Positions 15,689-24,783 of a stretch of 59,961 nucleotides of DNA are shown here, piece after piece. A model generated the notes under the pieces. The model made no database searches and was not told where the DNA came from. It worked only from the letters and a program-made list of their open reading frames with translations. The translations under genes and the position numbers were made by a program. The DNA is taken from the NCBI GenBank assembly GCA_023412665.1, contig JAEZCA010000055.1, forward strand, positions 1-59,961, given 5' to 3'. This stretch comes from Bacillota bacterium. GTDB lineage: Bacteria; Bacillota; Clostridia; Acetivibrionales; DTU013. How positions within the stretch are numbered: position 1 is the first letter of the stretch; each line of letters opens with the position of its first letter.

Positions 15689-17006
15689 ATTGGGAGATCA
15701 ATTCTCACTTGCTTGGAGGGTATACGACGCTCAATACTGGTCCGTCCCACAAAGGCGCAAAAGAATCTATCTTGTCGCAGATTTTGGAGGCCACACCGCA
15801 CCACAAATATTATTTAAGCAAGACAGCCTGCTTGGGGATTCTGCGCCGGGCGAAGAAGCGCGGCAAAGAGCTGCCGCCTGTTTTGAAGCAGGCACTGGAG
15901 ATACAGGCGGGAATCCGACCGACAGAATGACGGATAGCGGTCCCGTTGCCTTCGCCTGCAACCAGCGGGACGAGGTGCGGAATCTACACGATGTGTCCGG
16001 AGCAATCCAGGCGCAGCCGGGCATGAAGCAGCAAACCTTCATCGCCCAACTGCCCAATGAAACTGAAGCGTCCGAGAGCTGCTCCAACATGGTGCCAAGT
16101 ATTCTGTGCCTGAACGATCAAGGCGGCAATCGCATGGACGTGACGGAAAATATAACGGCAACATTGCGCGCTCAGATGGATGGACACCCTCCGCTCGTGC
16201 TGGGCAGCCAGCAGGGCGGCGCGGAAATCTGTGAAAACCTGTGTCCGACCATCACGTCGGCGGCGGGAACCAGCGGAAACAACCAGTCGCTTCTGTTTGA
16301 AAACCACGGCATCGATTCCAGATATACCGGTCCCCATGCAGTGGCTCCGACCATGTCCGCACGGTACGGAACAGGCGGAAACAACGTGCCGCTTGTCTCA
16401 CAAGATGCTGTTCATTCCGAGGATGAATGTGGCGATATGCCACATTCAGAAACCTATTGCATCGCCGGAAACATCATCGACCGCCAGGATCACAACGGCG
16501 GCAACGGCATGGGCTTCCAGCCGGACATCAGCTATACGCTCAATACCGCAGACCGGCATTGCGTCTTCTCCCAGCAGCGGAGTGACGAATATGTCTCCAA
16601 CGATGTGGTCAGCACGCAGAGCGCAAGGCAATATAAGGACTCAACCGACCTCGTGTGTGAGATGGACGTCGCCGGACTTGACTGCCGGAACGGTGCGGAA
16701 AACGGCGATTTAAGCGGAACGCTTCAGTCCAAAACGGATGGCGGATATTCGCTGAACAACGTGCATCCCGTCCGCATCGGAAAGCTCATCAGGCGGCTCA
16801 CGCCTCTGGAATGCGAAAGGCTCCAGGGCTTCCCCGATTACTGGACAGGCATCCCCGGCGCCTCGGACAGTGCAAGGTATAAAGCTCTCGGCAACAGCGT
16901 TGCGATTCCCTGTGTGGAGAATGTTCTCTGGGGGATCGCTTTTTTTATGCGAAAATTCTACGAAGAACAGGAGGAATCCGAATGTACATCTACCCCGACA
17001 ACCTGA
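15689..17006 (+). pseudogene. C5-cytosine DNA methyltransferase, 3' half
   Basis: The frame resumes with Leu-Gly-Asp-Gln-Phe-Ser-Leu-Ala-Trp and the conserved block ending VPQRRKRIYLVADFGG (motif VIII). A long variable target-recognition region follows, and then motifs IX-X (RRLTPLECERLQGFPDYW and KALGNSVAIPCVENVLW). An ATG-less start (TTG 15690) makes independent translation doubtful. Together with 11678-12198 it would give a full enzyme of about 610 codons. Precise excision of the RIT element would restore it. Its end overlaps the prgI-like gene by 25 nt. Confidence 0.85.
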
Positions 17007-17248
17007 AATCCAAGGCGGTGTTGTGGCTGTGGCAGCTCAGGGATATCGGCGTCATCGGCGTCGGTCTTTTGCTTTCTGTGTTTGCACTGGCTCAGCTTAA
17101 GTTCCTGCCGCCTGTCGTCGTCACGGCTCTCTATGCCTTCCTGACCATCCGTTTCGATGACACCAGCATTTTGGACTTTATAAAATACGCCTGCGCTTTC
17201 TTCATAACGAAGCAGCAGACCTACGAATGGGGGTACGGAAAACAATGA
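16982..17248 (+). CDS. prgI: PrgI-family conjugation protein
   Basis: 88 residues with two hydrophobic helices (about 20-38 and 40-55) and the typical small PrgI layout, starting MYIYPDN. PrgI (VirB3-like) sits beside the VirB4 ATPase in Gram-positive type IV secretion systems, and the next two genes encode VirB4 pieces. GAGGAATCC precedes the ATG. Its start lies inside the end of the methyltransferase gene and its end overlaps the next gene, so it belongs to the same operon. Confidence 0.78.
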   Translation: MYIYPDNLKSKAVLWLWQLRDIGVIGVGLLLSVFALAQLKFLPPVVVTALYAFLTIRFDDTSILDFIKYACAFFITKQQTYEWGYGKQ

Positions 17249-17835
17249 GCAGAAAAGAAAAAAAGACGGCAAAGCAAAGGCAATACACCCGGCAGCTCAT
17301 CAACACCAAGGGCATTACCGATTACAGCCTTTTGACCGCCCGCGGCGATGAGCTGGTGTACTTTATCGTCAAGCCCACCAACATCTCCGTCCTGTCAGAG
17401 GAAAGCGTATCGGCGCGAATCTATGCCTTGATGACTGTCCTCAAGGGGATGGCGGAGCTGGAATTCCTGTGCCTGAACAGCCGTGAAAACTTCGAGGACA
17501 ACAAGCAGTTCCTGAAAAAGCGAATGGAGCAGGAGAACAATCCCGCCGTCCGCAGGCTATTGGAGCATGACCTCCACCACCTTGACCGGATACAGGTGCA
17601 GATGGCGACGGCCAGAGAATTCCTCGTAGTCATCCGGCTGAAGGGCGAAAAGGAATCCGAGGTGTTTCCCTATCTGAACCGTATCGAAAAAACCCTGCGG
17701 GAGCAGGGCTTCTCCTCCAAGCGTGCGGAACGGGAGGACGTCAAACGCATGCTGGCGATTTACTTTGAGCAAAACGTCACGACGGAGCGCTTTGAGGACT
17801 TCGACGGAGAGCGCTGGATTGTTCTGAATGAATGA
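17245..17835 (+). CDS. VirB4 N-terminal-domain protein
   Basis: 196 residues, basic at the N-terminus, then an alpha/beta domain starting with a Tyr-Ser-Leu-Leu strand (about 30-60) and long charged helices. It resembles the N-terminal part of VirB4/TraE/TraC ATPases that comes before the motor domain. The motor is a separate gene 24 nt downstream. I infer that the two products form one VirB4-like ATPase. Whether the split is ancestral to this ICE family or recent cannot be judged here; no stop-codon scar or frameshift remnant is visible between them. Confidence 0.55.
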   Translation: MSRKEKKTAKQRQYTRQLINTKGITDYSLLTARGDELVYFIVKPTNISVLSEESVSARIYALMTVLKGMAELEFLCLNSRENFEDNKQFLKKRMEQENNPAVRRLLEHDLHHLDRIQVQMATAREFLVVIRLKGEKESEVFPYLNRIEKTLREQGFSSKRAEREDVKRMLAIYFEQNVTTERFEDFDGERWIVLNE

Positions 17836-17859
17836 AATATATGAAAAGGAGAGAACCCT

Positions 17860-19689
17860 ATGGCACATCAAAGCAAGGCGCGGACGCCTCAGACAGATGA
17901 CGTCCGTATTCAGGAATTCCTCGATATGATCGCCCCGTCTGTGATTAAATTTTTCACGGACTATTTTATTTGCGGCAATACCTACCGCTCCGTATGGGCG
18001 CTACGGGAGTATCCGACCGCCACGGAGGAACAGGCCATCCTCCGAAATCTGGGAGAGAAAGACGGAGTGACCCTGCACATATACACACGGCATGTGACTC
18101 CCGTGGAGGAAAAGAAAATCATTTCAAACGCCGCCAACAAAAACCGGATGCAGCGAAGCAGCACCCAGGATTTACAGCAGACGGTCACGGCGGAAAGCAA
18201 TCTGCAGGACGTGGCAACCATCGTCGCACAGATGCATCGGAGCAAGGAGCCCCTCCTTCACGCGGCTGTTTACATTGAGCTGTTCTCTCACGATCCGGAC
18301 CAACTGAAGCTCCTGCAGACCGAGGTGCTGACCGAGTTGGTGCGGAGCAAGCTCAACGTGGACAGGCTCCTCCTCAGACAGCAGCAGGGCTTTATTTCTG
18401 TCATGCCCTCCGGCTGGAACGTGTTCGGTGATCAATTTGAACGGGTGCTGCCCGCAAGCTCGGTCGCCAATCTTTATCCCTTCAACTACAGCGGTAAGAC
18501 AGACCCCAACGGCTTCTGCCTCGGCAGGGACAAATTCGGCAGCAATATCCTCGTGGACTTCAACCGCCGGGCAGACGATAAAACCAACGCCAACATCCTC
18601 ATCCTTGGTAACTCCGGTCAGGGCAAGAGCTATCTGCTAAAGCTCATTCTCTGCAATCTCAGGGAATCCGGCATGCGAATCATCTGCCTTGACCCCGAAA
18701 TGGAGTTCGAGGATCTCACCAATAACCTGGGCGGCTGCTTCATCGACCTGATGACCGGAGAGTACATCATAAATGTCCTGGAGCTAAAGACCTGGGATGA
18801 AACCGGCGACCCGAAAGACGCTGAAGCGCCCCAGGCGTTCCGGCAGACCTCCAAGCTCAGTCAGCATATCAGCTTCCTTAAAGACTTTTTCAGGACTTAT
18901 AAGGATTTTGATGACCGTCAGATCGACACCATAGAGATCATGCTGAGCAAGCTCTATGACAAATGGGGCATCACCGACCACAGTAACTTCGACCGCCTGA
19001 AGCCTGATGATTACCCCATCCTGTCTGACCTGTACGGGCTGATTGAGGAAGAATACAAGACCTTTGACGAAAGCCACCGCCAGCTTTATACGGCGGATAC
19101 CATGCGGGAAATCTGCCTTGGACTCCATTCTCTGTGCAAAGGTGCGGAGTCAAAATTCTTTAACGGGTACACCAATATAAAGAACAGCGAGTTCGTGACC
19201 TTCTGCGTCAAAGGGCTTCTGCAGGCCAGCAAAAATCTGAGAAACGCCCTGCTGTTTAATGTGCTGTCCTACATGAGCAATGAGCTTCTCACCACCGGCA
19301 ATACCGCTGCCAGCATCGACGAGTTCTATCTGTTCCTCTCCAACCTGACTGCCGTGGAATATGTCCGTAATTTTATGAAACGTGTCAGGAAGAAAGACAG
19401 CGCCGTAATCCTCTCCTCGCAGAATTTGGAGGACTTCAATATCGAAGGAATCAGGGAGTATACCAAGCCGCTGTTCTCCATTCCGGCTCATGCCTTTCTG
19501 TTTAACGCTGGCAACATCGACAAGCATTTCTATATGGATTCCCTGCAGCTGGAGGAATCGGAATACAACCTCATCCGGTATCCCCAGCGGGGCGTATGCC
19601 TGTATAAGTGCGGAAACGAGCGGTATAACCTTGTGGTTCAGGCTCCTGAACATAAGGCGGCGCTCTTCGGAAAGGCAGGCGGACGATGA
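17860..19689 (+). CDS. virB4: VirB4-like conjugation ATPase (motor part)
   Basis: 609 residues. Walker A is LGNSGQGKSYLLKL near residue 248, followed by an ICLDPEMEFEDL strand. A Walker B-like SIDEFYLFLS segment lies near 485, with SSQNLEDF after it. This is the VirB4/TraC core that energises substrate passage and pilus biogenesis in type IV secretion. A VirB4 of this shorter form is known in clostridial ICEs (CD1110-like). The ribosome binding site AAAGGAGAG precedes the ATG. Confidence 0.88.
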   Translation: MAHQSKARTPQTDDVRIQEFLDMIAPSVIKFFTDYFICGNTYRSVWALREYPTATEEQAILRNLGEKDGVTLHIYTRHVTPVEEKKIISNAANKNRMQRSSTQDLQQTVTAESNLQDVATIVAQMHRSKEPLLHAAVYIELFSHDPDQLKLLQTEVLTELVRSKLNVDRLLLRQQQGFISVMPSGWNVFGDQFERVLPASSVANLYPFNYSGKTDPNGFCLGRDKFGSNILVDFNRRADDKTNANILILGNSGQGKSYLLKLILCNLRESGMRIICLDPEMEFEDLTNNLGGCFIDLMTGEYIINVLELKTWDETGDPKDAEAPQAFRQTSKLSQHISFLKDFFRTYKDFDDRQIDTIEIMLSKLYDKWGITDHSNFDRLKPDDYPILSDLYGLIEEEYKTFDESHRQLYTADTMREICLGLHSLCKGAESKFFNGYTNIKNSEFVTFCVKGLLQASKNLRNALLFNVLSYMSNELLTTGNTAASIDEFYLFLSNLTAVEYVRNFMKRVRKKDSAVILSSQNLEDFNIEGIREYTKPLFSIPAHAFLFNAGNIDKHFYMDSLQLEESEYNLIRYPQRGVCLYKCGNERYNLVVQAPEHKAALFGKAGGR

Positions 19690-19707
19690 CGAAAGGGGTG
19701 AGAAAGC

Positions 19708-20757
19708 ATGGAGATGAAGGAACAGCGCTTCGGAGTAGAAATTGAAATGACAGGCATAACAAGGCAAAAAGCGTCTGAAATAGCGGCTTCTCACTTCGGT
19801 ACAGCTTCCCATTATGACGGCAGTTTTTACAAAACATATTCCGCGCTGGATGGACAAAACCGCAAGTGGAGCTTTACCTACGACAGCAGCGTCACTGCCC
19901 AGCAGAAGGTCGGAAGAACAATAGTAGAAGCCTCTGATGAGTATAAAACCGAGATGGTCACTCCCATCTGCCGCTACGAAGATATTGAAACCATACAGGA
20001 GCTTGTGAGAAAACTCCGCGGCGCTGGGGCGATTGTGAATAACAAGTGCGGTATCCATGTTCATATAGACGCCTCTCCCTTTAATGCCAACACCCTGCGA
20101 AACATCACCAACATCATGGCATCCAAAGAGGATCTGATTTATAAGGCAATGCAGGTGGAGGTGGCGAGAGAGCGGCAGTATTGTAAAAAGGTTGAGCAGA
20201 GCTTTCTCGAAGAACTGAACCGCAAAAAGCCCCGGACGCTGGATGCGGTCAGCCGCATCTGGTACAACGGTAACGATGGGCGCCATGAGCATTATCATGA
20301 CAGCCGCTATCACTGCCTGAACCTTCACAGCGTGTTCCAGAAGGGTACTGTTGAGTTCCGGCTCTTTAATTCCACCACTCACGCAGGAAAAATCAAGGCG
20401 TACATCCAGCTCTGCCTCGCCATCTCAGCCCAGGCTCTGAACCAGCGGTGCGCCAGCCGCCAGAAAACACACAGCACCAACGAGAAATATACCTTCCGCA
20501 CCTGGCTCCTGCGGCTGGGACTTATCGGCGATGAATTCAAGACCGCCCGGCTTCATCTGCTGGAGCATCTCGACGGATGCATTGCCTGGAAGGACCCGGC
20601 GCAGGCGCTCCAGCAAAAGGAACGATTAAGGCAGAAAAAAGAAAAAGAGCTGGCGGAAGCGGCTCAAGCGGCGGAACAGCAGGAGCAGACAACTGAAAAC
20701 GAACAGGAACAGGCCGGGGTGGCAGACGAAAGCCCCGGCCTTTCCATGTCAATGTAG
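19708..20757 (+). CDS. Amidoligase-family enzyme (glutamine-synthetase-like fold)
   Basis: 349 residues. The start RFGVEIEMTGITR is the signature of the putative amidoligase family (PF12224), followed by EMVTPICRYED, CGIHVHIDAS and GTVEFRLFNSTTH, which supply the Glu/His/Arg residues of the glutamine-synthetase-like active site. Such enzymes are predicted to form amide bonds between carboxylates and amines on peptides or cell-wall material. The next gene encodes a gamma-glutamylcyclotransferase-like protein, a known partner in comparative genomics. The C-terminal 60 residues are charged and end with the Met-rich tail SPGLSMSM. Confidence 0.78.
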   Translation: MEMKEQRFGVEIEMTGITRQKASEIAASHFGTASHYDGSFYKTYSALDGQNRKWSFTYDSSVTAQQKVGRTIVEASDEYKTEMVTPICRYEDIETIQELVRKLRGAGAIVNNKCGIHVHIDASPFNANTLRNITNIMASKEDLIYKAMQVEVARERQYCKKVEQSFLEELNRKKPRTLDAVSRIWYNGNDGRHEHYHDSRYHCLNLHSVFQKGTVEFRLFNSTTHAGKIKAYIQLCLAISAQALNQRCASRQKTHSTNEKYTFRTWLLRLGLIGDEFKTARLHLLEHLDGCIAWKDPAQALQQKERLRQKKEKELAEAAQAAEQQEQTTENEQEQAGVADESPGLSMSM

Positions 20758-20776
20758 CAAGGAGGAATGAAGAAAT

Positions 20777-21280
20777 ATGAAACCCGAAACCCTGTATATC
20801 GCCTACGGCAGCAACCTGAATCTGCCGCAGATGGCGTTCCGCTGCCCGACCGCCAAGGTGGTCGGCGCCAGCGAAATCAAGGATTATGAGCTGCTGTTCA
20901 GGGGCGGACGGAAAAGCTCAGTCGCAACTGTGGAACCGCTTAAAGGCTCCAGCGTCCCTGTTCTCCTGTGGAAGCTGAAGGAGCGCGACCTGCAGGCTCT
21001 CGACCGCTATGAGGGATTTCCGTCCTTTTACCGCAAGGAAATACTGCCCGTAGAGCTGAAGGGCAAGACGATCCCTGCCATGGTCTACATCATGAACGAC
21101 GGGCATCCCTTCGGTTCACCTTCGGATTATTACCTCGACACCATCATGGAGGGGTATAAGGCGGCAGGCTTTGACACGGAATTTCTGGAGCAGGCCGTGG
21201 AGAAGTCCATCCGTCTGGCGAAAGAGCAGCAGGAACGGGAGCCGGATCAGGGCACGCTGTTCGACATGAAATGGTGGTGA
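20777..21280 (+). CDS. Gamma-glutamylcyclotransferase/AIG2-like protein
   Basis: 167 residues starting with the diagnostic YIAYGSNLN motif, and with a later LDRYEGFPSFYRKE segment carrying the catalytic Glu region of the GGCT fold. These enzymes remove gamma-glutamyl amides by cyclotransfer, so it may undo or edit the product of the preceding amidoligase. A GGAGG site precedes the ATG. The substrate is unknown. Confidence 0.82.
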   Translation: MKPETLYIAYGSNLNLPQMAFRCPTAKVVGASEIKDYELLFRGGRKSSVATVEPLKGSSVPVLLWKLKERDLQALDRYEGFPSFYRKEILPVELKGKTIPAMVYIMNDGHPFGSPSDYYLDTIMEGYKAAGFDTEFLEQAVEKSIRLAKEQQEREPDQGTLFDMKWW

Positions 21281-21286
21281 TCAGCA

Positions 21287-22432
21287 ATGGCAGATCCCGC
21301 AACCATTGCCATGGCGGTCAAAGCCGCCGTTGCCCTTGCCACCGACAAGCGGACGTGGAAAACAATCGGCGTGGTCATAGCTTCCATCCTGACGCCCATC
21401 ATCCTGATCGTTGTAATGATCGCAAGCATTCTCTCGGCAGGCTCCGACCACAACAAAGCCGCTATCGATCTGTCTTTTAACGGCGGCAATATTCCTGCGG
21501 CCATGCCTGCCGATTACACTTCGCACATCAGCGAAATGAACGGATGCTTCACTGTTCTGGACAAAGCCATATCCGAGGCTGAAGCCCGTATTGAGGGCGG
21601 CGCTTTGGACAATATCCGCATCAAGTCCCTTTTTTATTCTCTGAATTTCGGCGCTGAAAATCTGTTCTTATCCGCAGCCGAAGCCCGCAACTTTGTCGAT
21701 TGCTTCGTTACCGCCGAGGATGGCTCTGCTGTTCCCGCCAGCCTGGAAACCGCATATCAAAGGTTGTTCCGGCTGGGATTCGCGGTGACCTCCGAGGTCA
21801 AAGCCAACGCTCAGAAAATTTATGAAAGGATTGCATTCGGCGGCGCGGGGCTATTTACCGGCGAGATTGAACGCGGCGGTACAGGGAGTACCGTGCTGTA
21901 TATTTCCTCGTTCACAGACCCGGCGACCAAGAACAATCTGGATCTGGCCGCCTATGCCGAGCAAGCCTTTGAAGCCGGATGGGGTTATGTCTGGGGTACA
22001 TACGGCGACGTCCTCACGGATTCGCTGTTCAGTTCCAAGCTGGAGCAGTACCCTGACGGCGTCGGCAGTTACGAGGAATTCATCCGAAGCAACTGGCTCG
22101 GCGGCAGGACGACGGACTGTGTCGGGCTGATTAAAGGCTACGGCTGGCTTAACCCCGACACCTTGGAAATCGAATACGGAACAAACGGTATGCCTGATAT
22201 CAGTGCGGACGGTATGTATAAAAGCGCAACTGTTTCTGGCCATATGGATACCATGCCCGACGTCCCCGGTCTTGCTGTCTGGAAGTCCGGGCACATCGGA
22301 ATATATGTCGGAAACGGAAAGGTCGTCGAAGCCATGGGCACTAAATACGGAGTGGTCATAACCAATCTCGCCGACCGCTCATGGTCGGCGTGGCTTGAAA
22401 TTCCCTACATCAACTACAATACAGGAGAGTGA
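21287..22432 (+). CDS. Membrane-anchored NlpC/P60-type cell-wall hydrolase of the transfer system
   Basis: 381 residues. An N-terminal membrane helix (about 30-52) is followed by a roughly 150-residue middle region. A C-terminal NlpC/P60-like cysteine peptidase domain follows (about 220-380), with the likely nucleophile in RTTDCVGLIKGYGW and the His in SGHIGIYVGNGKVVEAMG. Conjugative elements of Gram-positive bacteria carry such VirB1-like hydrolases to open the peptidoglycan. The gene lies 6 nt after the cyclotransferase gene. Confidence 0.8.
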   Translation: MADPATIAMAVKAAVALATDKRTWKTIGVVIASILTPIILIVVMIASILSAGSDHNKAAIDLSFNGGNIPAAMPADYTSHISEMNGCFTVLDKAISEAEARIEGGALDNIRIKSLFYSLNFGAENLFLSAAEARNFVDCFVTAEDGSAVPASLETAYQRLFRLGFAVTSEVKANAQKIYERIAFGGAGLFTGEIERGGTGSTVLYISSFTDPATKNNLDLAAYAEQAFEAGWGYVWGTYGDVLTDSLFSSKLEQYPDGVGSYEEFIRSNWLGGRTTDCVGLIKGYGWLNPDTLEIEYGTNGMPDISADGMYKSATVSGHMDTMPDVPGLAVWKSGHIGIYVGNGKVVEAMGTKYGVVITNLADRSWSAWLEIPYINYNTGE

Positions 22433-22437
22433 AAATC

Positions 22438-23022
22438 ATGCTGAAGCTGCAAGCAATTTTAGAACGCAAGGCGAGTGATTACCCCGCGTCGGACTGCGTA
22501 ATTGAAAAAATCGTCGAGCTTCCTGAAGCCGAATACAAATATTTTAAGTCGGCTCCCATTCGGGATATGTCCTTTATAGCTGAAAACACCGACCGCATGT
22601 ACCGGGATGAAAACGGTGTGTTCCATTGCCTGCTGGTGATGGGCGAGGGTTCCTCTGACGGTGTCCTGATCGAAGCGGAGGGATATAACTATGCCAGATA
22701 CTCCAGCTACATGCCGGGGGCTCGTGAATTCGTGACCGCACGCCTTAACAATCTAGCTGACCAAATCATCAAGGAGGGTACGCAAAGCACCTCCAACGGA
22801 ACGTGGTCGATTTACTTTGACGAGCTACAGGAGCGGTATCACGTCCCCGTTTCGGAGAGCAACGGCATCGGCTCTATGCTTAAAAATATCCTCGAAGCAA
22901 GGCCGGAGATGGCGGAGATCGAACCGATGGAGGATGGCTTTGATATGGTGTTCTATCTTGACTACTGCCCCAATCTTGATGAAAGCGAAAAGCTCTCGTC
23001 TGAGATGCAAATGAATTTATAA
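22438..23022 (+). CDS. Conserved ICE hypothetical protein (DUF6329-like)
   Basis: 194 residues, acidic, no signal peptide or membrane helix, no motif recognised with confidence. The ATG at 22438 is favoured over an in-frame GTG at 22429 because AGGAG ends only 1 nt before the GTG. Lies in the stretch between the wall hydrolase and the partition genes. The family name is from memory; function unknown. Confidence 0.55.
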   Translation: MLKLQAILERKASDYPASDCVIEKIVELPEAEYKYFKSAPIRDMSFIAENTDRMYRDENGVFHCLLVMGEGSSDGVLIEAEGYNYARYSSYMPGAREFVTARLNNLADQIIKEGTQSTSNGTWSIYFDELQERYHVPVSESNGIGSMLKNILEARPEMAEIEPMEDGFDMVFYLDYCPNLDESEKLSSEMQMNL

Positions 23023-23036
23023 GGAGGAAAACGAAA

Positions 23037-23420
23037 ATGAGTATAACCGAATTAAAGGTCCCTTTCCCCTCGGAGCGGCTGGACGCCCTCCGTTTTTTCA
23101 TGGAGAAGAAGGATCAAACCATCGAACAGGAGCTGAAGGATTACCTCAACAAGACCTATGAACGGCTGGTTCCTCTCAATGTCCGTGAATATGTTGAGAG
23201 CCGTTTGGAGCTGGAAACGGCTCAGGAACAGGCTGCAGAGTCGCAGCAGACTTCCGCTTCAGGAGAGAATCAGACTCCCGCTCCGAGAGAACGGCAGCCT
23301 CGTCAATCCCGCCGTCAGCGTGAGCAGGCGGCGACCGAAGCGCCTTCCGCTCCGGAGGCTCAGTCAGAGGCTGAAACCCCTGCCGAGGAAGAAGCGCAGG
23401 GCATGACCATGCGCATGTAA
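23037..23420 (+). CDS. DUF6103-like small protein with disordered tail
   Basis: 127 residues. The first 60 residues (FPSERLDALRFFMEKKDQTI...LKDYLNKTYERLVPLNVREYV) form a helical domain shared with the protein at 25171 (similar KxxAIHQYMKD and PAPVREYIESR stretches). The rest is a Glu/Gln/Pro/Ala-rich tail ending GMTMRM. The helical part looks like a ribbon-helix-helix or arc-type DNA-binding unit, but this is inference. A strong AAGGAGG site precedes the ATG. Confidence 0.55.
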   Translation: MSITELKVPFPSERLDALRFFMEKKDQTIEQELKDYLNKTYERLVPLNVREYVESRLELETAQEQAAESQQTSASGENQTPAPRERQPRQSRRQREQAATEAPSAPEAQSEAETPAEEEAQGMTMRM

Positions 23421-23439
23421 ACCGCAGAAAAGAAAGAAG

Positions 23440-24330
23440 GTGATGATTATGATAAAGCTTGGTGTGGACAACGGAAACTACAACACCAAATCCTCGGAAG
23501 GGATGCTCTATGCCTCCGGGTATGCCGCTAGTGACAAAGAATTCATTGTGCCGGAGATGCAGCTCTTTTTCGAGGGAAAGTATTACGCCATCGGTGAGCG
23601 TCGTCTGCGTTTTCAGCAGGACAAGACCAGAGAGCCGGATACATTTATTTTGACGCTCCCGGCAATTGCGGACACCATGAAAAAAGCAGGGACAACCAAT
23701 GCAGAAATCGCTCTTGGCGTGGGGCTGCCCATTGACAGCTATGGCACACAGAAGGAAGCCTTCAGGCGATATTTCCTGCGTGACAACATCTCGTTCCGGT
23801 TCGAGGGAGCATTCTACCGTTGCCGTATTGCGGAATGCAAGGTGTTCGCACAGGGCCATGCGGCGCTGTGCCGGTATTACCCGCTGCTTAAGGATTACCG
23901 AAGTATCACGCTGGTGGACATCGGCGGGTACACAGTGGATATTCTCACACTTCATGATTTCCGGCTTGACAGATCAAGCTGTGCTAGTCTCCGTATGGGT
24001 ACCATCACCCTGTACAGCCGGATTCAGGATACGCTCCAGCGAAGTGACATTCTTTTGTCGGACGGACTCATCACGGATGCTATACGCGGGGAGATCCAGC
24101 ATACCGAAAGCAAGTTAATTGGGGCTGTTGTGGAGCAGGCCGTGACCGCTTACTGCAAGGAGCTGTTCAATGCGCTCCGTGAACGCGGATTGGATCTGCG
24201 GTTGCCTATGGTGTTCGCAGGGGGCGGCGCAGAGCTGCTGGAACCCAGGCTGTACGAAAACAGCCTCAATACGGTGGCGGTGCTGAACCGGTTCGCCAAT
24301 GCGGACGGCTACAAGCTCCTGATGGGGTGA
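23440..24330 (+). CDS. parM: ParM/StbA-like actin-family partition ATPase
   Basis: 296 residues. The N-terminal LGVDNGNYNTK is the phosphate-1 loop of the actin/Hsp70 fold. LVDIGGYTVDIL (near residue 158) is phosphate-2 and VFAGGGAELL (near 263) is the adenosine motif. ParM proteins form filaments that push DNA copies apart. The small gene just downstream could be its ParR adaptor. Partition genes on an ICE fit a transient circular, replicating state. Confidence 0.82.
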   Translation: MMIMIKLGVDNGNYNTKSSEGMLYASGYAASDKEFIVPEMQLFFEGKYYAIGERRLRFQQDKTREPDTFILTLPAIADTMKKAGTTNAEIALGVGLPIDSYGTQKEAFRRYFLRDNISFRFEGAFYRCRIAECKVFAQGHAALCRYYPLLKDYRSITLVDIGGYTVDILTLHDFRLDRSSCASLRMGTITLYSRIQDTLQRSDILLSDGLITDAIRGEIQHTESKLIGAVVEQAVTAYCKELFNALRERGLDLRLPMVFAGGGAELLEPRLYENSLNTVAVLNRFANADGYKLLMG

Positions 24331-24334
24331 GTCT

Positions 24335-24628
24335 ATGTCCGAGCGAAAACGATATTATTTATCCTTCGATATGGACAACCCAAGGCATCGGGATGCCGAG
24401 GCGCTCTTTGCACAGCAGGCCAGCAGGCAACGCACCGAGTACGTGGTCAATAGCATCCTGACAGCACATCAGTCTGAAATTCTGGAGCAGATTGTACGGC
24501 AAGCAATCAGGGACGAACTAAGAAATGCCGCGCTACAACTTCAAGCCACACTGCCGGGAGAAACGAACACCGATGTTCAGCTATCCGATCTTCCTGGCAG
24601 TCTGATCCATGCACTGGAGGAATTGTAA
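24335..24628 (+). CDS. ParR-like adaptor, small DNA-binding protein
   Basis: 97 residues with a start resembling ParR-type ribbon-helix-helix proteins: RKRYYLSFDMDNPRHRDA, then a helix containing RTEYVVNSILTA. It follows the ParM-like gene by 4 nt, the standard parMR order. It should bind a centromere repeat and couple DNA to the ParM filament; no clear centromere repeat was seen nearby. Confidence 0.62.
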   Translation: MSERKRYYLSFDMDNPRHRDAEALFAQQASRQRTEYVVNSILTAHQSEILEQIVRQAIRDELRNAALQLQATLPGETNTDVQLSDLPGSLIHALEEL

Positions 24629-24630
24629 CC

Positions 24631-24774
24631 ATGTTGGCTCACTTTCCTGCTGCCTTATACCAGATGGCTGAAAAGTACACCATCATGGCTCACTATTTCC
24701 TCAAACAACAGCCTGTGAAGAAGGAGCAACCAAAAAAATTAAAGGAAACCCAGAGCATGACAATGAGTATTTAG
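24631..24774 (+). CDS. 47-residue small protein with Met-rich tail
   Basis: The ATG at 24631 lies 2 nt after the ParR-like stop and the frame ends with TAG at 24772-24774. The protein has an aromatic/hydrophobic first half (Met-Leu-Ala-His-Phe-Pro...), a Lys/Gln/Pro-rich hinge and the end TQSMTMSI, like other Met-rich tails in this element. Tight spacing and a downstream GGAGG for the next gene support a real gene. Function unknown. Confidence 0.5.
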   Translation: MLAHFPAALYQMAEKYTIMAHYFLKQQPVKKEQPKKLKETQSMTMSI

Positions 24775-24783
24775 GAGGCGAAC

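Noticed and set aside
16180..16713. Alternative-frame open reading frames inside the methyltransferase 3' half
   Set aside because: The frame with motifs VIII-X is clear; the others are Ser/Arg/Thr-rich out-of-frame translations.
19150..20382. Long - strand open frame (410 codons) opposite the virB4 and amidoligase genes
   Set aside because: It mirrors two well-supported + strand genes, lacks a ribosome binding site and has no recognisable domain; typical GC-rich antisense shadow.
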